From an uncultured bacterium (GTDB taxonomy: Bacteria; Planctomycetota; UBA1135; GCA-002686595): a stretch of DNA of 64,000 nt. The position numbers and the translations under genes were made by a program. The DNA lies in assembly GCA_937905825.1 (NCBI GenBank), contig CALCXM010000083.1, positions 62,001 to 126,000 on the forward strand, in the 5' to 3' direction. The notes below the pieces were generated by a model, which did no database searches, was not told the DNA's origin, and worked only from the letters and a program-made list of their open reading frames with translations. Shown one piece after another: positions 53,184 through 62,936 of the stretch; position 1 is the stretch's first letter; each line of letters begins with the position of its first letter.

Positions 53184-54952
53184 TAGAGACCTCCCTTCAC
53201 GAGTTCGTCCGCGACCTTGACCAAGCGATTCGTATCCAGCGGTTTGTCCTCTCCCGCCCAACGACTGGCGTCCAAGTCGCGGCTGAGGTCCGTCACTTCG
53301 CGCACGGTCGCTTCGGGCAGGGACTGCTCTTGCACTTGCAGCCAGTTGGCCAGGTCGCGTCCCTCCCAGGCCGCGAAGCTCTCGGCACTGCGCGCGCCGA
53401 GAAACTCTTGCAAGGCTCGCGCTTGATCGGTGGCGCTCGACGCATGGCGCAGGTCCTTGCCGAGCCGCGCCCGGGCTCGCCGGCGGCGACGGGCTTCCGG
53501 TGCGTTCGGGTCTCCACGGCGTCGAACGGCGCCGCGTGCCAAGAGCCAAAAGATGGGAAGGCTGATCCAGCTGCCGAGGATCAACGTGCTGCTTAGCTCC
53601 GAAGTCTGCGGCTTGTCGTCCTCGCTTTCTTGAATGTCGCGTGCCACCAAGGGAGGGCCCTCGTCCCCGCCTTCCGCGGTCAACTCGGTCACCCCTTCGG
53701 GTGCCCGCACACGAATCGGAATGGGACGGGTGCTGACCGTGCGATAGGCCTCCAACTCGGGATCAAAAACCACCAAGGGCAAAGCGGGGATCTCACCGAC
53801 GTTCGCGTTCTTCGGCGCTAGGTCGTACACCACTCGCCGACGGTTCCCGTAGAAGCGCTCATTGGTCATGCCATAGACGCGGAAGTCTTCGAAGGCAGCC
53901 AAGCGCCCGGGGTTGGGAAGATCAAAGAACTCGAGATTCGCATCCCCCGTCCAATCCACCGTGAGCTTGACGGACTCGCCCAGGTCGATGTCCCGACGAT
54001 TGACGTCCGCTTGCACATGGAAGGTTCCTACCCCGCCGGAGTACTCCGGGGGACGGTTCGACTCGGGCAGTACCTTAACCGCCATGGAGAAGGCGGGGGC
54101 CCCCACGTGATAGGTCTCCCGGCTTTCGCTGAAGGCGCGACGACGCACATGACCGAACTCGAGCCAGCTGGCGGGGAAGTCCAAGGTCCCCGAGCGCGTG
54201 GCGACGAAGCTACGGGAGAGTTGCAGGACGCGGAACTGCTTGCCGCGCAGGGTTTGCTCGCCAACGTCGAGGGCGCGCACCCGTACGCGCGAATTGACCT
54301 GCACTTCGACCATGGGCGCGGCATTCACGCCCTCCACAGCGCTCTCCACTTCCAGGGTTCCCGGAAGCTCGTTCCACCAGGGCAGAATCAGGTTGGCCAT
54401 GTTCACCCGCGAATCGAACTGCGTATCCCAGCCGAAGTTCATGCGCACCGTGAAGGGCTGGCCCTCGAAGACAAACTCCGGCAAACCCTCGAACTCCAGA
54501 TGCCCCAACTCTTGCCCGGTGAGGTCCTTGACCACGCTCAAAGTCAGTTCACGGGTAGTGACCAGTTTCCCGTCGACCTTCAGGGTCATGGGCGGGATGA
54601 TGAACTCCCCCTCCTTGTCCGGTTGAAAGGTAACCGCCCACACGTGAGTGCGTTTGCGGCCGGTGCGGAAAGAGGAGAAGCTGTCCTGAACGCTCGGGCC
54701 AGAGACTTTGATCAAGGGCAAGCCGACCACCTTCGGCACGTCCTCGAGGCTCGCGCGGTTGGCGCCCTCCACCTGCACCATGCAGGTCACGTCGCTCTTG
54801 ATGGTGGCCAAGCCCGTGCTGAGTTGCGCGGTGACTTGGGGGCCCGTTTGCGCGGAGCTCGGGGTGTTCGCATGGAGTTCCGCAAGCCTGCCACAAAGCA
54901 GAACAAGCAAGAACAACGTGAGTCTTCCAATGATTTCCATTCGACCGTTCAT
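53183..54952 (-). CDS. batD: BatD aerotolerance protein
   Basis: 589 residues: signal peptide, then repeated beta-sandwich domains of the BatD kind (VTCMVQVEGANRASLEDVP, GKRKTHVWAVTFQPDKEGEFIIPPMTLKVDG-type stretch, FEGLPEFVFEGQPFTVRMNFGWD), a membrane segment near 450 (TLILGSWISLPIFWLLARGAV) and a basic cytoplasmic tail. BatD supports survival under oxygen in Bacteroides. ATG 54952 shares a base with the stop of the preceding gene. Confidence 0.87.
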   Translation of the reverse strand: MNGRMEIIGRLTLFLLVLLCGRLAELHANTPSSAQTGPQVTAQLSTGLATIKSDVTCMVQVEGANRASLEDVPKVVGLPLIKVSGPSVQDSFSSFRTGRKRTHVWAVTFQPDKEGEFIIPPMTLKVDGKLVTTRELTLSVVKDLTGQELGHLEFEGLPEFVFEGQPFTVRMNFGWDTQFDSRVNMANLILPWWNELPGTLEVESAVEGVNAAPMVEVQVNSRVRVRALDVGEQTLRGKQFRVLQLSRSFVATRSGTLDFPASWLEFGHVRRRAFSESRETYHVGAPAFSMAVKVLPESNRPPEYSGGVGTFHVQADVNRRDIDLGESVKLTVDWTGDANLEFFDLPNPGRLAAFEDFRVYGMTNERFYGNRRRVVYDLAPKNANVGEIPALPLVVFDPELEAYRTVSTRPIPIRVRAPEGVTELTAEGGDEGPPLVARDIQESEDDKPQTSELSSTLILGSWISLPIFWLLARGAVRRRGDPNAPEARRRRRARARLGKDLRHASSATDQARALQEFLGARSAESFAAWEGRDLANWLQVQEQSLPEATVREVTDLSRDLDASRWAGEDKPLDTNRLVKVADELVKGGL

Positions 54953-56142
54953 TACCAATCTCTCGCCGTGGGACGTCGGCTCTGGCGCTTGCGCTCGCGC
55001 AGTTGCTCGCCTTGTTCTTCGTGTTCCTTCAAACGGTCGAGCAAACGCTGCACCTCCTCTTTGGTGAGGAACAACTCCTGCTGGGGTTCAGCGGGTTGCT
55101 CATCGGGTGCTTGCTGTTCGTCGGGCTCCTGCTCTCCCTCGGAAGGATCTTGCTGTTCCTGCTCGTCTTCCGACGGTTCCTCGGGCTCTTGGGGCTCTTC
55201 CGAGTCCTCGGGCGGTGAGTCTTGCTTGTCTTCGGAGGAGTCGCTCGGTTCCTGGTCCTCGGGCTTGTCCTGTTTCTGCTTGTCGTCTTTCTCGGACTCA
55301 GAGTCTTCGGACTCTTCGTCCTTGTTCTCGTCGTTCTGCTCTTCCTCTTTTTGCTCTTCGCGCTGACGTTCGATCTCGTCCAACTCGCGCAAGCGGCGCA
55401 TGACGAGTTCCATGTTGGCGCGCGTGTCCGAGTCCTTCCAATCGATGCGCAGGCGCAGAATGTAGCCTTCTTTGGCGGCCAAGTAGGCGGCGCGCGCTTC
55501 CTCCAAAGGATCAGGCGCTTCCTCTTCTTTCGTCGGGGCGGCCCCCGGCGCGGGCGGAGCGGATGGCCCCGGCGTGGGCGGTTGGCCGCCGAACTCGGGC
55601 ATTTGGGCGCGCCAGGCTTCGCCCGCGAGCAGGGCCAAGGTGCCCACGTTGTACGTCGAAGCTTGCCGTAGCCTGCCTGGTCCGGCCAGAGCATTGGCCT
55701 TGTCGAACTTGCGCTTGGCCGACTTCGCGTTCTGTTCCGCAAGGCCCACCACCCCCAAGGCGTAGTGCACGTGAGCCTTTTCTTCGCGGGTGAAGCTGAG
55801 CTTCAAGGACTCCGCGGCCGGCTCCAGCAGATCGAGCAAGGGGTTCCACCAGGAGTCGTCTGCCAAGTCGAAGCCCGCCACCCAAGAATCGTAACTGCGC
55901 AGGACGAGCAAGCTCTCCCCCACGCGCGTGGCCTCCGCGTAGTCTTGCGCTGCGCTGAGTTCTTCGAGCTTGACCAAACCATCCAAGAGTCCGAACTCGA
56001 GTCCGAACTCGTGCTCCGCGGGAGCTGGCGTGGCCGCTGGCGAGGCAGGCGCGAGGGTTGCCTGCGTCGATGGCGCCGGGGTCTGCGCGCTGGCTAGCCA
56101 GCAGCAAACACACGCCAGTAGGATTGGATGAATCCGGTTCAT
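54952..56142 (-). CDS. batC: BatC-like protein with TPR region and long acidic tail
   Basis: 396 residues. Signal peptide (MNRIHPILLACVCCWLASAQ), an Ala/Pro linker, a TPR-like helical region (EKAHVHYALGVVGLAEQNAKSAKRKFDKANAL), a Pro-rich hinge, then about 110 residues made almost entirely of Glu, Asp, Gln, Ser, Lys and Pro, ending in a helix (EEVQRLLDRLKEHEEQGEQ) and a basic tail. The acidic region, with this codon bias, makes the opposite strand rich in Leu/Val frames that are only shadows. ATGA overlap with the batB gene. Confidence 0.82.
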   Translation of the reverse strand: MNRIHPILLACVCCWLASAQTPAPSTQATLAPASPAATPAPAEHEFGLEFGLLDGLVKLEELSAAQDYAEATRVGESLLVLRSYDSWVAGFDLADDSWWNPLLDLLEPAAESLKLSFTREEKAHVHYALGVVGLAEQNAKSAKRKFDKANALAGPGRLRQASTYNVGTLALLAGEAWRAQMPEFGGQPPTPGPSAPPAPGAAPTKEEEAPDPLEEARAAYLAAKEGYILRLRIDWKDSDTRANMELVMRRLRELDEIERQREEQKEEEQNDENKDEESEDSESEKDDKQKQDKPEDQEPSDSSEDKQDSPPEDSEEPQEPEEPSEDEQEQQDPSEGEQEPDEQQAPDEQPAEPQQELFLTKEEVQRLLDRLKEHEEQGEQLRERKRQSRRPTARDW

Positions 56143-57224
56143 GCCACAGCTCCTTTGCTTTCCGTTCGTTCGCCCGTGGTGTCCAGGGTTCCCGTGCTCC
56201 GCGTCCCAAGGGAAGCTTCTTTGCGCCCGCGCAAGGCGCTCTCGAGCAAGAGGCAGCCCAGGGCAACCACCAAGGGCCATTGAAATCTGTCGTGGGGAAT
56301 GCGCTCGCGACCGGCCCACAGGGCGCGCGTCTCCAAACGACTCATGCGCTTCTCGTAGAGTTCTTCCAAGGGCAACGCGATCGTCGAGGCCGCGATGTAC
56401 GCGCCGTTGGTGGTCTCTGCGATGACTTCGAGGCTCGACCCGTCCATGGCCGAAACCACTTCCAAGCGCGCTTCATCGCGTACGAAGCCGCCGCCATCTT
56501 CGGGGATCTTGCCCCCTTCCAGGGTTCCCATGCCGACCACGTAGATGCGAATGCCGCGGGCGGCGGCATCTTCCGCGACCTTCAGGCCTTCTCCGCTCAG
56601 GTCTTCCCCGTCGGTCAAAAGCACGATCGCTTCGTTCGAGCCCGTGCGCCCATCGAACAGCTCGAGGGCCGCGGCGAGGGCGGCACCGATGTTGGTTCCG
56701 CCGGTCAGGTTGTCCTTGGTCGTGATGGTCGAGATGAAGCTCGAGAGCGTGTTGCGGTCGTGGGTCAAGGGCGCCACCTTGCGCACGTCCCCGGCGAAGG
56801 CCAAGACCGCCACGCGATCGCCCTTCAACTTGTCGAGCAACCCACGCATCTCGCGTTTGGCGCGCTCCAGACGGTTCGGACGCAGGTCTTCCACCAGCAT
56901 CGAGCGCGACGTGTCCAGGCAGAACACAAGGTCCAAGCCCTTGCGCTCCACATCCCGCAGGCTGTAGCCACGCACGGGGCCGATCAGGGACAGCACCAAG
57001 AAGAATCCGCCAGTGGTCGCGAGCAAGACCCGCAAGATCGGCCGGTACTTCGAAAGGCTCGGAGCAAACTTGCCCAGGTGCCGGTCCCCCACGAAAAGCC
57101 GCAACTCACGCCGCCGGCGACGGAGGCTCCAGTACCCCATGACGAGCAGCAGCGGGACAACCAAGAGCCACAGGCCGTCCGCGGGACGCAACCAACTGAA
57201 CCCCAAGACTTCAAAGTCCATCAT
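56139..57224 (-). CDS. batB: BatB: membrane-anchored vWA protein
   Basis: 361 residues. Membrane segments near the N-terminus (about 18-31 and 65-82) and at the C-terminus; between them a von Willebrand A domain with an intact metal site: D104-T-S106-R-S108, a Thr in LTGGTNIGAAL and LTDGED. Overlaps both neighbours (ATGA and TGATG). Forms a large Bat complex with BatA in other bacteria. Confidence 0.9.
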   Translation of the reverse strand: MMDFEVLGFSWLRPADGLWLLVVPLLLVMGYWSLRRRRRELRLFVGDRHLGKFAPSLSKYRPILRVLLATTGGFFLVLSLIGPVRGYSLRDVERKGLDLVFCLDTSRSMLVEDLRPNRLERAKREMRGLLDKLKGDRVAVLAFAGDVRKVAPLTHDRNTLSSFISTITTKDNLTGGTNIGAALAAALELFDGRTGSNEAIVLLTDGEDLSGEGLKVAEDAAARGIRIYVVGMGTLEGGKIPEDGGGFVRDEARLEVVSAMDGSSLEVIAETTNGAYIAASTIALPLEELYEKRMSRLETRALWAGRERIPHDRFQWPLVVALGCLLLESALRGRKEASLGTRSTGTLDTTGERTESKGAVA

Positions 57225-58279
57225 GGCAATCTCCGGGCCCAGGTGCAGAAGCACAGCCATGCGGCGGCGTACAAGCCAACGGCCGCGAGCAGGAATTCCC
57301 GGTACAGGTCAAAGTGTTCGACGAAGCGCTTTTCCTTGCGAGGTGTGCGCTCGAGCTTTTCGATCTCCTCGTAGGCCTTTTCGAGTTGGCGCTTGTCCCC
57401 GGCCAAGAAGAAGCGGCCACCTGTCATGCTCGCCATCTTTTGCAGGTCCAAACCATCCACCCGCGGATCGAAGGCACGAATCTGCCCAAAGGGATCCGAG
57501 ACGTATCTGCCAGCGAAGACCGTGTAGACCTTGACTCCTTCTTCCGCTGCCAGTTCAGCGGCGTCCAAGGGCATGATCAAGTCCAGGTTGTTTTCCCCAT
57601 CGGTCAAGAGCACCACGACCTTCGACTTGGCTTCGCTCTCCCGCAACACGGCCACGGCTTTGGCCAGGGCGATGCCGATGCCCGTTCCGTCTTCGGCCCG
57701 ATCGCTGGCCAGTTCGACCTCTTCGAGGAAGCCTTGCACCGCGTCCACGTCCATGGTGAACGGACAGAGTTCCTCGGGATAGCGCGCGAAGGAAAAGAGA
57801 GCGATGTAGTCGCTGGCCCCTTCACGGTCGGTCATGCGCCGGGTCGCAAACTCGGACACCACGTCCTTGACCACCTGCAAGCGCGTGCGGTTGGCCTCCA
57901 AGTCCTTGTGCTGCATGGAACTCGAACGGTCGATCAAGAGCGCCAGGTCCACCCCTTCGGAGACGGAGTTGGTCTCCACGTTGCCGCGCAGGGGCCGCGC
58001 CAGGGCAAAGACCATCAGGACCAAGCTCGCCACTTGCAGCAAGACCGGCACCCAACCCAAGCGCTGGGCGAGGGAGCGAGGCAGCTCTTGATTCAAGAGC
58101 ACCGAGAAACGCGCGGCGCCGCGCGCCTTACGTGCGCGACCATAGGCGACGCACAGCAGCACTAAGGGAATCAAGGCCAGGAACCAGGGATCGGCCAAGA
58201 AGAGATCGCCCCACAGGTGCAGCTGCCCCTCCGCGGCACTCTTCACGGCTTCCTCGGTTTGCAACAGCGCAAAGCTCAT
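57221..58279 (-). CDS. batA: BatA: membrane-anchored vWA protein
   Basis: 352 residues with the same plan as BatB: two N-terminal membrane segments (about 31-47 and 78-95), a vWA domain with D117-R-S119-S-S121 and VVVLLTDGEN, and a C-terminal membrane segment (FLLAAVGLYAAAWLCFCTW). GTGIGIALAKAVAVL carries the third metal contact. Overlaps the accessory gene upstream by ATGA. Confidence 0.9.
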   Translation of the reverse strand: MSFALLQTEEAVKSAAEGQLHLWGDLFLADPWFLALIPLVLLCVAYGRARKARGAARFSVLLNQELPRSLAQRLGWVPVLLQVASLVLMVFALARPLRGNVETNSVSEGVDLALLIDRSSSMQHKDLEANRTRLQVVKDVVSEFATRRMTDREGASDYIALFSFARYPEELCPFTMDVDAVQGFLEEVELASDRAEDGTGIGIALAKAVAVLRESEAKSKVVVLLTDGENNLDLIMPLDAAELAAEEGVKVYTVFAGRYVSDPFGQIRAFDPRVDGLDLQKMASMTGGRFFLAGDKRQLEKAYEEIEKLERTPRKEKRFVEHFDLYREFLLAAVGLYAAAWLCFCTWARRLP

Positions 58280-59319
58280 GCCTGGGCCTCCGCGGGTTGT
58301 TTGGGGTTCTGTGCGGCCTGGGCTTGTGCGTCTTGGGCAGTCTCCGCTTCCTTGCAAATGGCCTGGGCTTCTTCCCAAGCCTCCGTGGCCGCCCAACGGG
58401 TCGGTGTGCTCGCGCCATACTTGACCTCGGCGCACTTCAGCAGCAAGACCTGGGTGCGTTCGACGATGGGTTCCGGCAAGCGCTTCGCCGCCCGCAGAGA
58501 TTCAATCCACTCCTCATCCGTTTTGCCCACTCGTAACTCGTGCCCGGGACCGTCCAGGGCCCTGCGTGTGAGTTGCGCCAAGCTGTAGTGCAAGTCGCGT
58601 ACGCCAGCCTCGTCACTTGGATCCAGAAGCGCCAGTTGAGCCATGGGCGTTGGACCGGTAGCGATACCAGGTGACCGCTTGCGCTTCAGAAACCAACGCA
58701 ACAGCAACCCGCAGAGAATCGCGAAGAACAAAAACAGCGTGCTGAAGAGCACGAGCGCGATGGTCCCGAGGGGACTCTCTTGCACATCGGGCGCAGGCAA
58801 GAAGCCGACCATCGGCCGCGCCAGGTCCTCCCCTTCCGCCAGTTCCGGCTGCACATGAATGCTGGCCATGCCCGAGTCGATGCGCTGGACCGCTCCAGAG
58901 GTCAGGGCATCGGCACCGATCACGGGCAGCGCCAACTCACCGGGTTCCAGTCCGAACATGCGCCAGCGCACTTGGGTCAGGGTACGCCCCGTGCCGTCAT
59001 TCAAAGGCAGATGAACCACCCGCCGAGGCTCGATCACAACCCATGAGTCGCCGAACTGATCCGCTTTCCCACCCCCATCCGGCGCGTCCAACAGCACCCG
59101 CAGTTTGGTGTCGTGAACGATGTCCAGGAACAGGGTGAAGGGTTCGCCGATGGCGACTTGTTCGGGAGTGCAGTAGGCGCTCGCCGTGGACTGCTCAACG
59201 GCCCGGGGAATTTCAGATCGGTAGTTCGAGTTTGCACCCCAGGCCACATCCGGAAAGAACACGCAGAGCGCGAACCAGATGACCAGGGCGAAGCAACAGG
59301 TCTTCAACAAGAACTTCAT
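58276..59319 (-). CDS. Secreted/membrane accessory protein of the Bat operon
   Basis: 347 residues: signal peptide (MKFLLKTCCFALVIWFALCVFF), a beta-rich extracytoplasmic domain like a short BatD (EPFTLFLDIVHDTKLRVLLDAPDG, RWRMFGLEPGELALPVIG), a membrane segment at about 183-208 and a helical cytoplasmic domain (DLHYSLAQLTRRALDGPG) ending in an Ala/Gln-rich tail. Bat operons often carry such a gene between DUF58 and batA. Function unknown. Confidence 0.75.
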   Translation of the reverse strand: MKFLLKTCCFALVIWFALCVFFPDVAWGANSNYRSEIPRAVEQSTASAYCTPEQVAIGEPFTLFLDIVHDTKLRVLLDAPDGGGKADQFGDSWVVIEPRRVVHLPLNDGTGRTLTQVRWRMFGLEPGELALPVIGADALTSGAVQRIDSGMASIHVQPELAEGEDLARPMVGFLPAPDVQESPLGTIALVLFSTLFLFFAILCGLLLRWFLKRKRSPGIATGPTPMAQLALLDPSDEAGVRDLHYSLAQLTRRALDGPGHELRVGKTDEEWIESLRAAKRLPEPIVERTQVLLLKCAEVKYGASTPTRWAATEAWEEAQAICKEAETAQDAQAQAAQNPKQPAEAQA

Positions 59320-60305
59320 CAGCGCGGCCCCCGACGCGCCCGTTGGCGGAACAAACTCGCCAAGGGATCGGCGATGTCTTGATCGGTGCGCAACTCGACG
59401 GACTCGACTCGGGCCCGTTGCAGCACGCTGGTCACCCGGCGCTTGCGTTCCTCGGCCGCATCGGCCCAGGCCCGGCGCACGCGCGCGGAGCTGCTGTCCA
59501 ATTCCATGCGCCGGCCGGAGGTCGCTTCAAAAGCATGAATGCGTCCCGCCTTGGGCAGCGTCTCTTCCAAGGGATCCACCACGCGCACGGCGATCAAGTC
59601 GTGGCGCGTGGCGAGGCTGCGCAGGTGGTCGCCCCAAAAGCCCGCGTCGCCGTCCTCGGGACCCGCTTGCTCGCGCACACCCAAGAAGTCGCTGATCAAG
59701 AAGACCATGCCCTTGCGCTTCAGGCCGCGCGCGCTGTGCTCCAGCATGGAGGCCAAGTCGCTGGGTCCCTGGGTGGGTCGCGCGGCCATCACTTCGCGAA
59801 TCACGCGCAACACATGACGATTGCCCTTGCGCGCATCCAGGTGCAAACCGGGCTCGGGACCGAAGAGACCGAGTCCCACGCGGTCCTGATTGCGCATGGC
59901 CACGAAGGCCACCAGAGCGGCGAACTGGGCCGCCGCCTCCCGTTTGGTGAAGCGCGCGCTGCCGAAGTCCATGGAGACCGAGCTGTCCACCAAGAGGTGC
60001 ACCGTGAGCTCGCGCTCCTCCGCGTATTTCTTGATGAAGGGCTCGCCGGTGCGCGCGGTCACGTTCCAGTCGATGGCGCGCACGTCGTCGCCGGGCTGGT
60101 ACATGCGCACTTCCTGAAACTCCAGGCCCGTGCCGTGAAAGGTGCTGCGGTAGCTGCCCGCCAGTGCGGTGTTGACCAGCTTGTGCGTGCGCAGGTGAAT
60201 CTGCTGCACGCGAGCCATCAACTCGGGCACGAGCATGCCGCTACCTACCTCGCCGGAAGGCTCGGGGCGCGTCGTTCCCTGGGGCTTGGGGGGAGAGGCT
60301 GCCAC
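59319..60305 (-). CDS. DUF58 domain protein of the Bat operon
   Basis: 328 residues, no membrane segment. DUF58 signature YQPGDDVRAIDWNVTARTGEPFIKKYAEERE followed by an intact vWA metal site LLVDSSVSM. The MoxR gene lies directly upstream. Compare the DUF58 protein at 522-1877, which has a membrane anchor and a degenerate metal site. GTG start, or the Met 23 residues later. The stop overlaps the next gene's ATG. Confidence 0.9.
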   Translation of the reverse strand: MAASPPKPQGTTRPEPSGEVGSGMLVPELMARVQQIHLRTHKLVNTALAGSYRSTFHGTGLEFQEVRMYQPGDDVRAIDWNVTARTGEPFIKKYAEERELTVHLLVDSSVSMDFGSARFTKREAAAQFAALVAFVAMRNQDRVGLGLFGPEPGLHLDARKGNRHVLRVIREVMAARPTQGPSDLASMLEHSARGLKRKGMVFLISDFLGVREQAGPEDGDAGFWGDHLRSLATRHDLIAVRVVDPLEETLPKAGRIHAFEATSGRRMELDSSSARVRRAWADAAEERKRRVTSVLQRARVESVELRTDQDIADPLASLFRQRARRGPR

Positions 60306-60317
60306 CGGTTGGACCGA

Positions 60318-61340
60318 CTAGGGAACCGGGACGGTTTCGAGCACGCGCGCGACCAAGTCGTCCGAGCCGAGCCCTTCCGCTTCCGCCTCGTAGGTCGGAA
60401 CGATGCGATGGCGCAGGACTTCCGGAGCGACCGCCTTGATGTCCGCCGGGGTCACGAAGCCGCGACCGGAGATGAAGGCATTGGCCCGGGCGCACAAGGC
60501 CAACCAGATGGTGGCGCGCGGTGAGCCACCGTATTGGATGTGACGCTCGAGTTCCGCGAGCCCTGCTTTCGCCGGCTCGCGGGTGGCGAGCACGATGGCG
60601 ACGATGTATTCACGCAAGCGTTCGTCGATGACCACTTGGTCCACGAACTGACGGGCGGATTGAATGGCGCTGAGGTCGACCACTTCGCGCACGGCGGGCA
60701 TCGGTGCGGTCTTGGCCATGCGACCGAGGATTTCCAATTCTTCCGCCGCCGTCGGGTAGTGCACCAAGACCTTGAGGGCGAAACGGTCGAGCTGGGCCTC
60801 GGGCAAGGGGTAGGTGCCCTCCTGCTCCAGTGGGTTTTGGGTGGCCAGCACCAGGAAGGGATCCGGCAAGCGAAAGGTCTCGCCACCGATCGAAACCTGG
60901 CGTTCCTGCATGGCCTCGAGCAAGGCCGATTGAACCTTGGCCGGGGCGCGGTTGATCTCGTCCGCCAGCACGAAGTTCGCGAAGATCGGTCCCTTGCGCA
61001 CGCTGAAGCTGCCTTCCTTCGCGTTGTAGACCTCGGTGCCGATCAGGTCCGAAGGCAAGAGGTCCGGGGTGAACTGCAGGCGAGCGAAGTCGCCGCGCAC
61101 AGATTGGGCCAGGGCCGAGACCGCCAGGGACTTGGCCAAGCCGGGCACACCTTCGAGCAAGACGTGGCCACCGCTGACGAGTCCGATCAAGAGGCCGCGC
61201 ACCAGGCCACTCTGGCCCACGATCACCTCGCTCATGGAGCTTTCGAGCTCGCGCATCCAGGCGCTCTCGCGTTCGATCAGTTCAGCGGCGGGGGGAGAGG
61301 CTACTTGGCGAGTCATGGGTGCAATTGCGGGGTTCAGCAT
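60318..61340 (-). CDS. MoxR family AAA+ ATPase of the Bat operon
   Basis: About 340 residues. Walker A GVPGLAKS, VLADEINRAPAKVQSALLEAMQERQV, LVLATQNPLEQEGTYPLPEAQLDRF and SPRATIWLALCARANAFISGR are textbook MoxR. First gene of the operon; either ATG 61340 or ATG 61316 may be the start, and neither has a clear ribosome binding site. A small inverted repeat GTGTT-GG-AACAC lies upstream at 61368-61379 and may be regulatory. Confidence 0.94.
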   Translation of the reverse strand: MLNPAIAPMTRQVASPPAAELIERESAWMRELESSMSEVIVGQSGLVRGLLIGLVSGGHVLLEGVPGLAKSLAVSALAQSVRGDFARLQFTPDLLPSDLIGTEVYNAKEGSFSVRKGPIFANFVLADEINRAPAKVQSALLEAMQERQVSIGGETFRLPDPFLVLATQNPLEQEGTYPLPEAQLDRFALKVLVHYPTAAEELEILGRMAKTAPMPAVREVVDLSAIQSARQFVDQVVIDERLREYIVAIVLATREPAKAGLAELERHIQYGGSPRATIWLALCARANAFISGRGFVTPADIKAVAPEVLRHRIVPTYEAEAEGLGSDDLVARVLETVPVP

Positions 61341-61607
61341 GGGCAGCCGTACGGGTCCATTTACAGTGTGTTGGAACACGGGGCCGATCCGGAGCGATTT
61401 TGGCGCCAAGGATAGCGTCCAGGCCCGGGTCTGGAGAGCACGAAGGGGCGCCTCTGACGCAATCTGTGCGAAACGGCGGGACCTTCCGTACCCTCAAGGC
61501 GGGTCGGAGCCTACAAGAGGGTCCTTGGGCGCTACACAATCGCAACATTCGCTGTGCCCGGGCCATCGCGTTCCAACTCGCCTCTCTGCCCCCCGTACGA
61601 CGCCAGC

Positions 61608-62912
61608 ATGACTCGCAACACCCTCGCCGGAGGAATCCTCGCCGGCCTATTGCTGCTGCTCTTCGGCCTCTCGCAGGGTCCGTGGGAGAGCGAGGATTCC
61701 AACGGGCTGGTTCCCAGCCCACGCGCGGTGAATGCCCAAGGCACGCCGACGGATTTGAACTTGCCCGGTACGCCCGTTAGCGCAAGGGGTTCCGAACGGG
61801 CGCCCGTGACGAGTGGTCCAGGGAAGGGGTCCGGCCAACAGGCTCCAAACCACTTGGGCCTTGTCACGGAAGCTTCCGGCGCACAGCTCCCATCGGCAAG
61901 TGGCCGCGTGACGCTGGCCCGTTATCCGGCCGCGAGTGTCAGGGTCAGTGCTATTTTCACCGCGGGGCGCTCCGTGGCCGTCGCATTCCCAGGGATGAAG
62001 GTCGAACAAGGCAATCAGTTCGTCGATCCGCACCTCAGCCCCTTGGGACAACTCAGGGCCGAGAATCGGGCCGCTCCCCCATCCGTCCCGAGGGAACCTG
62101 CGCTAGAGACGCGAGTTCAAGTGACCGGCGCAGACGGGCGGTTTGAGTTCAAAGGTCTGCACCCCGGGCGCTACGAGTTCACCTTTGAATATCCCCTGAA
62201 GGACGACGGCGACCGGCGACGTGCGCAGGGCAAGCATCGAGTCCTGCGCTACGTGCGACTCGGCCCCACGGCGCAGTACAAGTTCACGGACATCGTGTTG
62301 CCAGACGAGGAGGAGTACCTCCGCATTCGAGACTCCAGCTCGATCCAGGCCGAGGTCCTGGTGCGCTGCGGCCGCCCTGGCATGATCGTCGAAGTCGAAG
62401 AGCACGGGACCCAAAAGAACACCGCCGTTGGACTCACCAACTCTTCAGGAGAACTGGCCTTCATTTGGGACGAGTCTGCACCGACGCGTATCGGCGTGTA
62501 CGACTCCAGCAAGCACCTGCTCGGTTCCACGGAGGGCTTCGTGGTGCTGGCGCCCGACAGCGTGAATGTTTTTGAGATCCCCGCGACTCCTGGAATGTTG
62601 CGCGTGCACTTGCCCCCGGAATGCGAGCCCCAAGCGGACGAAGCCGTGCAGTACAGCGTGCATCGCTTGCCGGAGAACCAAGCCTCGCACCAGGTGGAAA
62701 CGGTGTTTGCCGGGGCGCCCGCAAGGTCCACGGCTCTCTTGGAAACCACCCAACGGAGCCTCTTGCTCAAGTCCGCTCGGTCGGGAGAGTACAGGGTGAT
62801 CGTGCGCCTGTTGTCGGAACAAGCGGATGGTCGTTGGTTGCCGGTGGGTGTCCCGCTGCAAGCCGAGGCTGAGGTCTTGCCCAACAAGACGACTGAGTGT
62901 CATCCGCGTTAA
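61608..62912 (+). CDS. Secreted protein with carboxypeptidase-regulatory-like domain (paralog 1)
   Basis: 434 residues. Signal peptide or anchor (NTLAGGILAGLLLLLFGLS), a Pro/Ser-rich linker, then a beta-sandwich of the carboxypeptidase-regulatory-like kind (SGRVTLARYPAASVRVSAIF, GADGRFEFKGLHPGRYEFTFEYPLKD) and further beta domains with DIVLPDEEEYLRIRDSS and SSGELAFIWD. Strongly related to the next gene. Probably extracellular; function unknown. Confidence 0.75.
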   Translation: MTRNTLAGGILAGLLLLLFGLSQGPWESEDSNGLVPSPRAVNAQGTPTDLNLPGTPVSARGSERAPVTSGPGKGSGQQAPNHLGLVTEASGAQLPSASGRVTLARYPAASVRVSAIFTAGRSVAVAFPGMKVEQGNQFVDPHLSPLGQLRAENRAAPPSVPREPALETRVQVTGADGRFEFKGLHPGRYEFTFEYPLKDDGDRRRAQGKHRVLRYVRLGPTAQYKFTDIVLPDEEEYLRIRDSSSIQAEVLVRCGRPGMIVEVEEHGTQKNTAVGLTNSSGELAFIWDESAPTRIGVYDSSKHLLGSTEGFVVLAPDSVNVFEIPATPGMLRVHLPPECEPQADEAVQYSVHRLPENQASHQVETVFAGAPARSTALLETTQRSLLLKSARSGEYRVIVRLLSEQADGRWLPVGVPLQAEAEVLPNKTTECHPR

Positions 62913-62936
62913 CTTTCCCCTAGCCAATCCGTTCCC

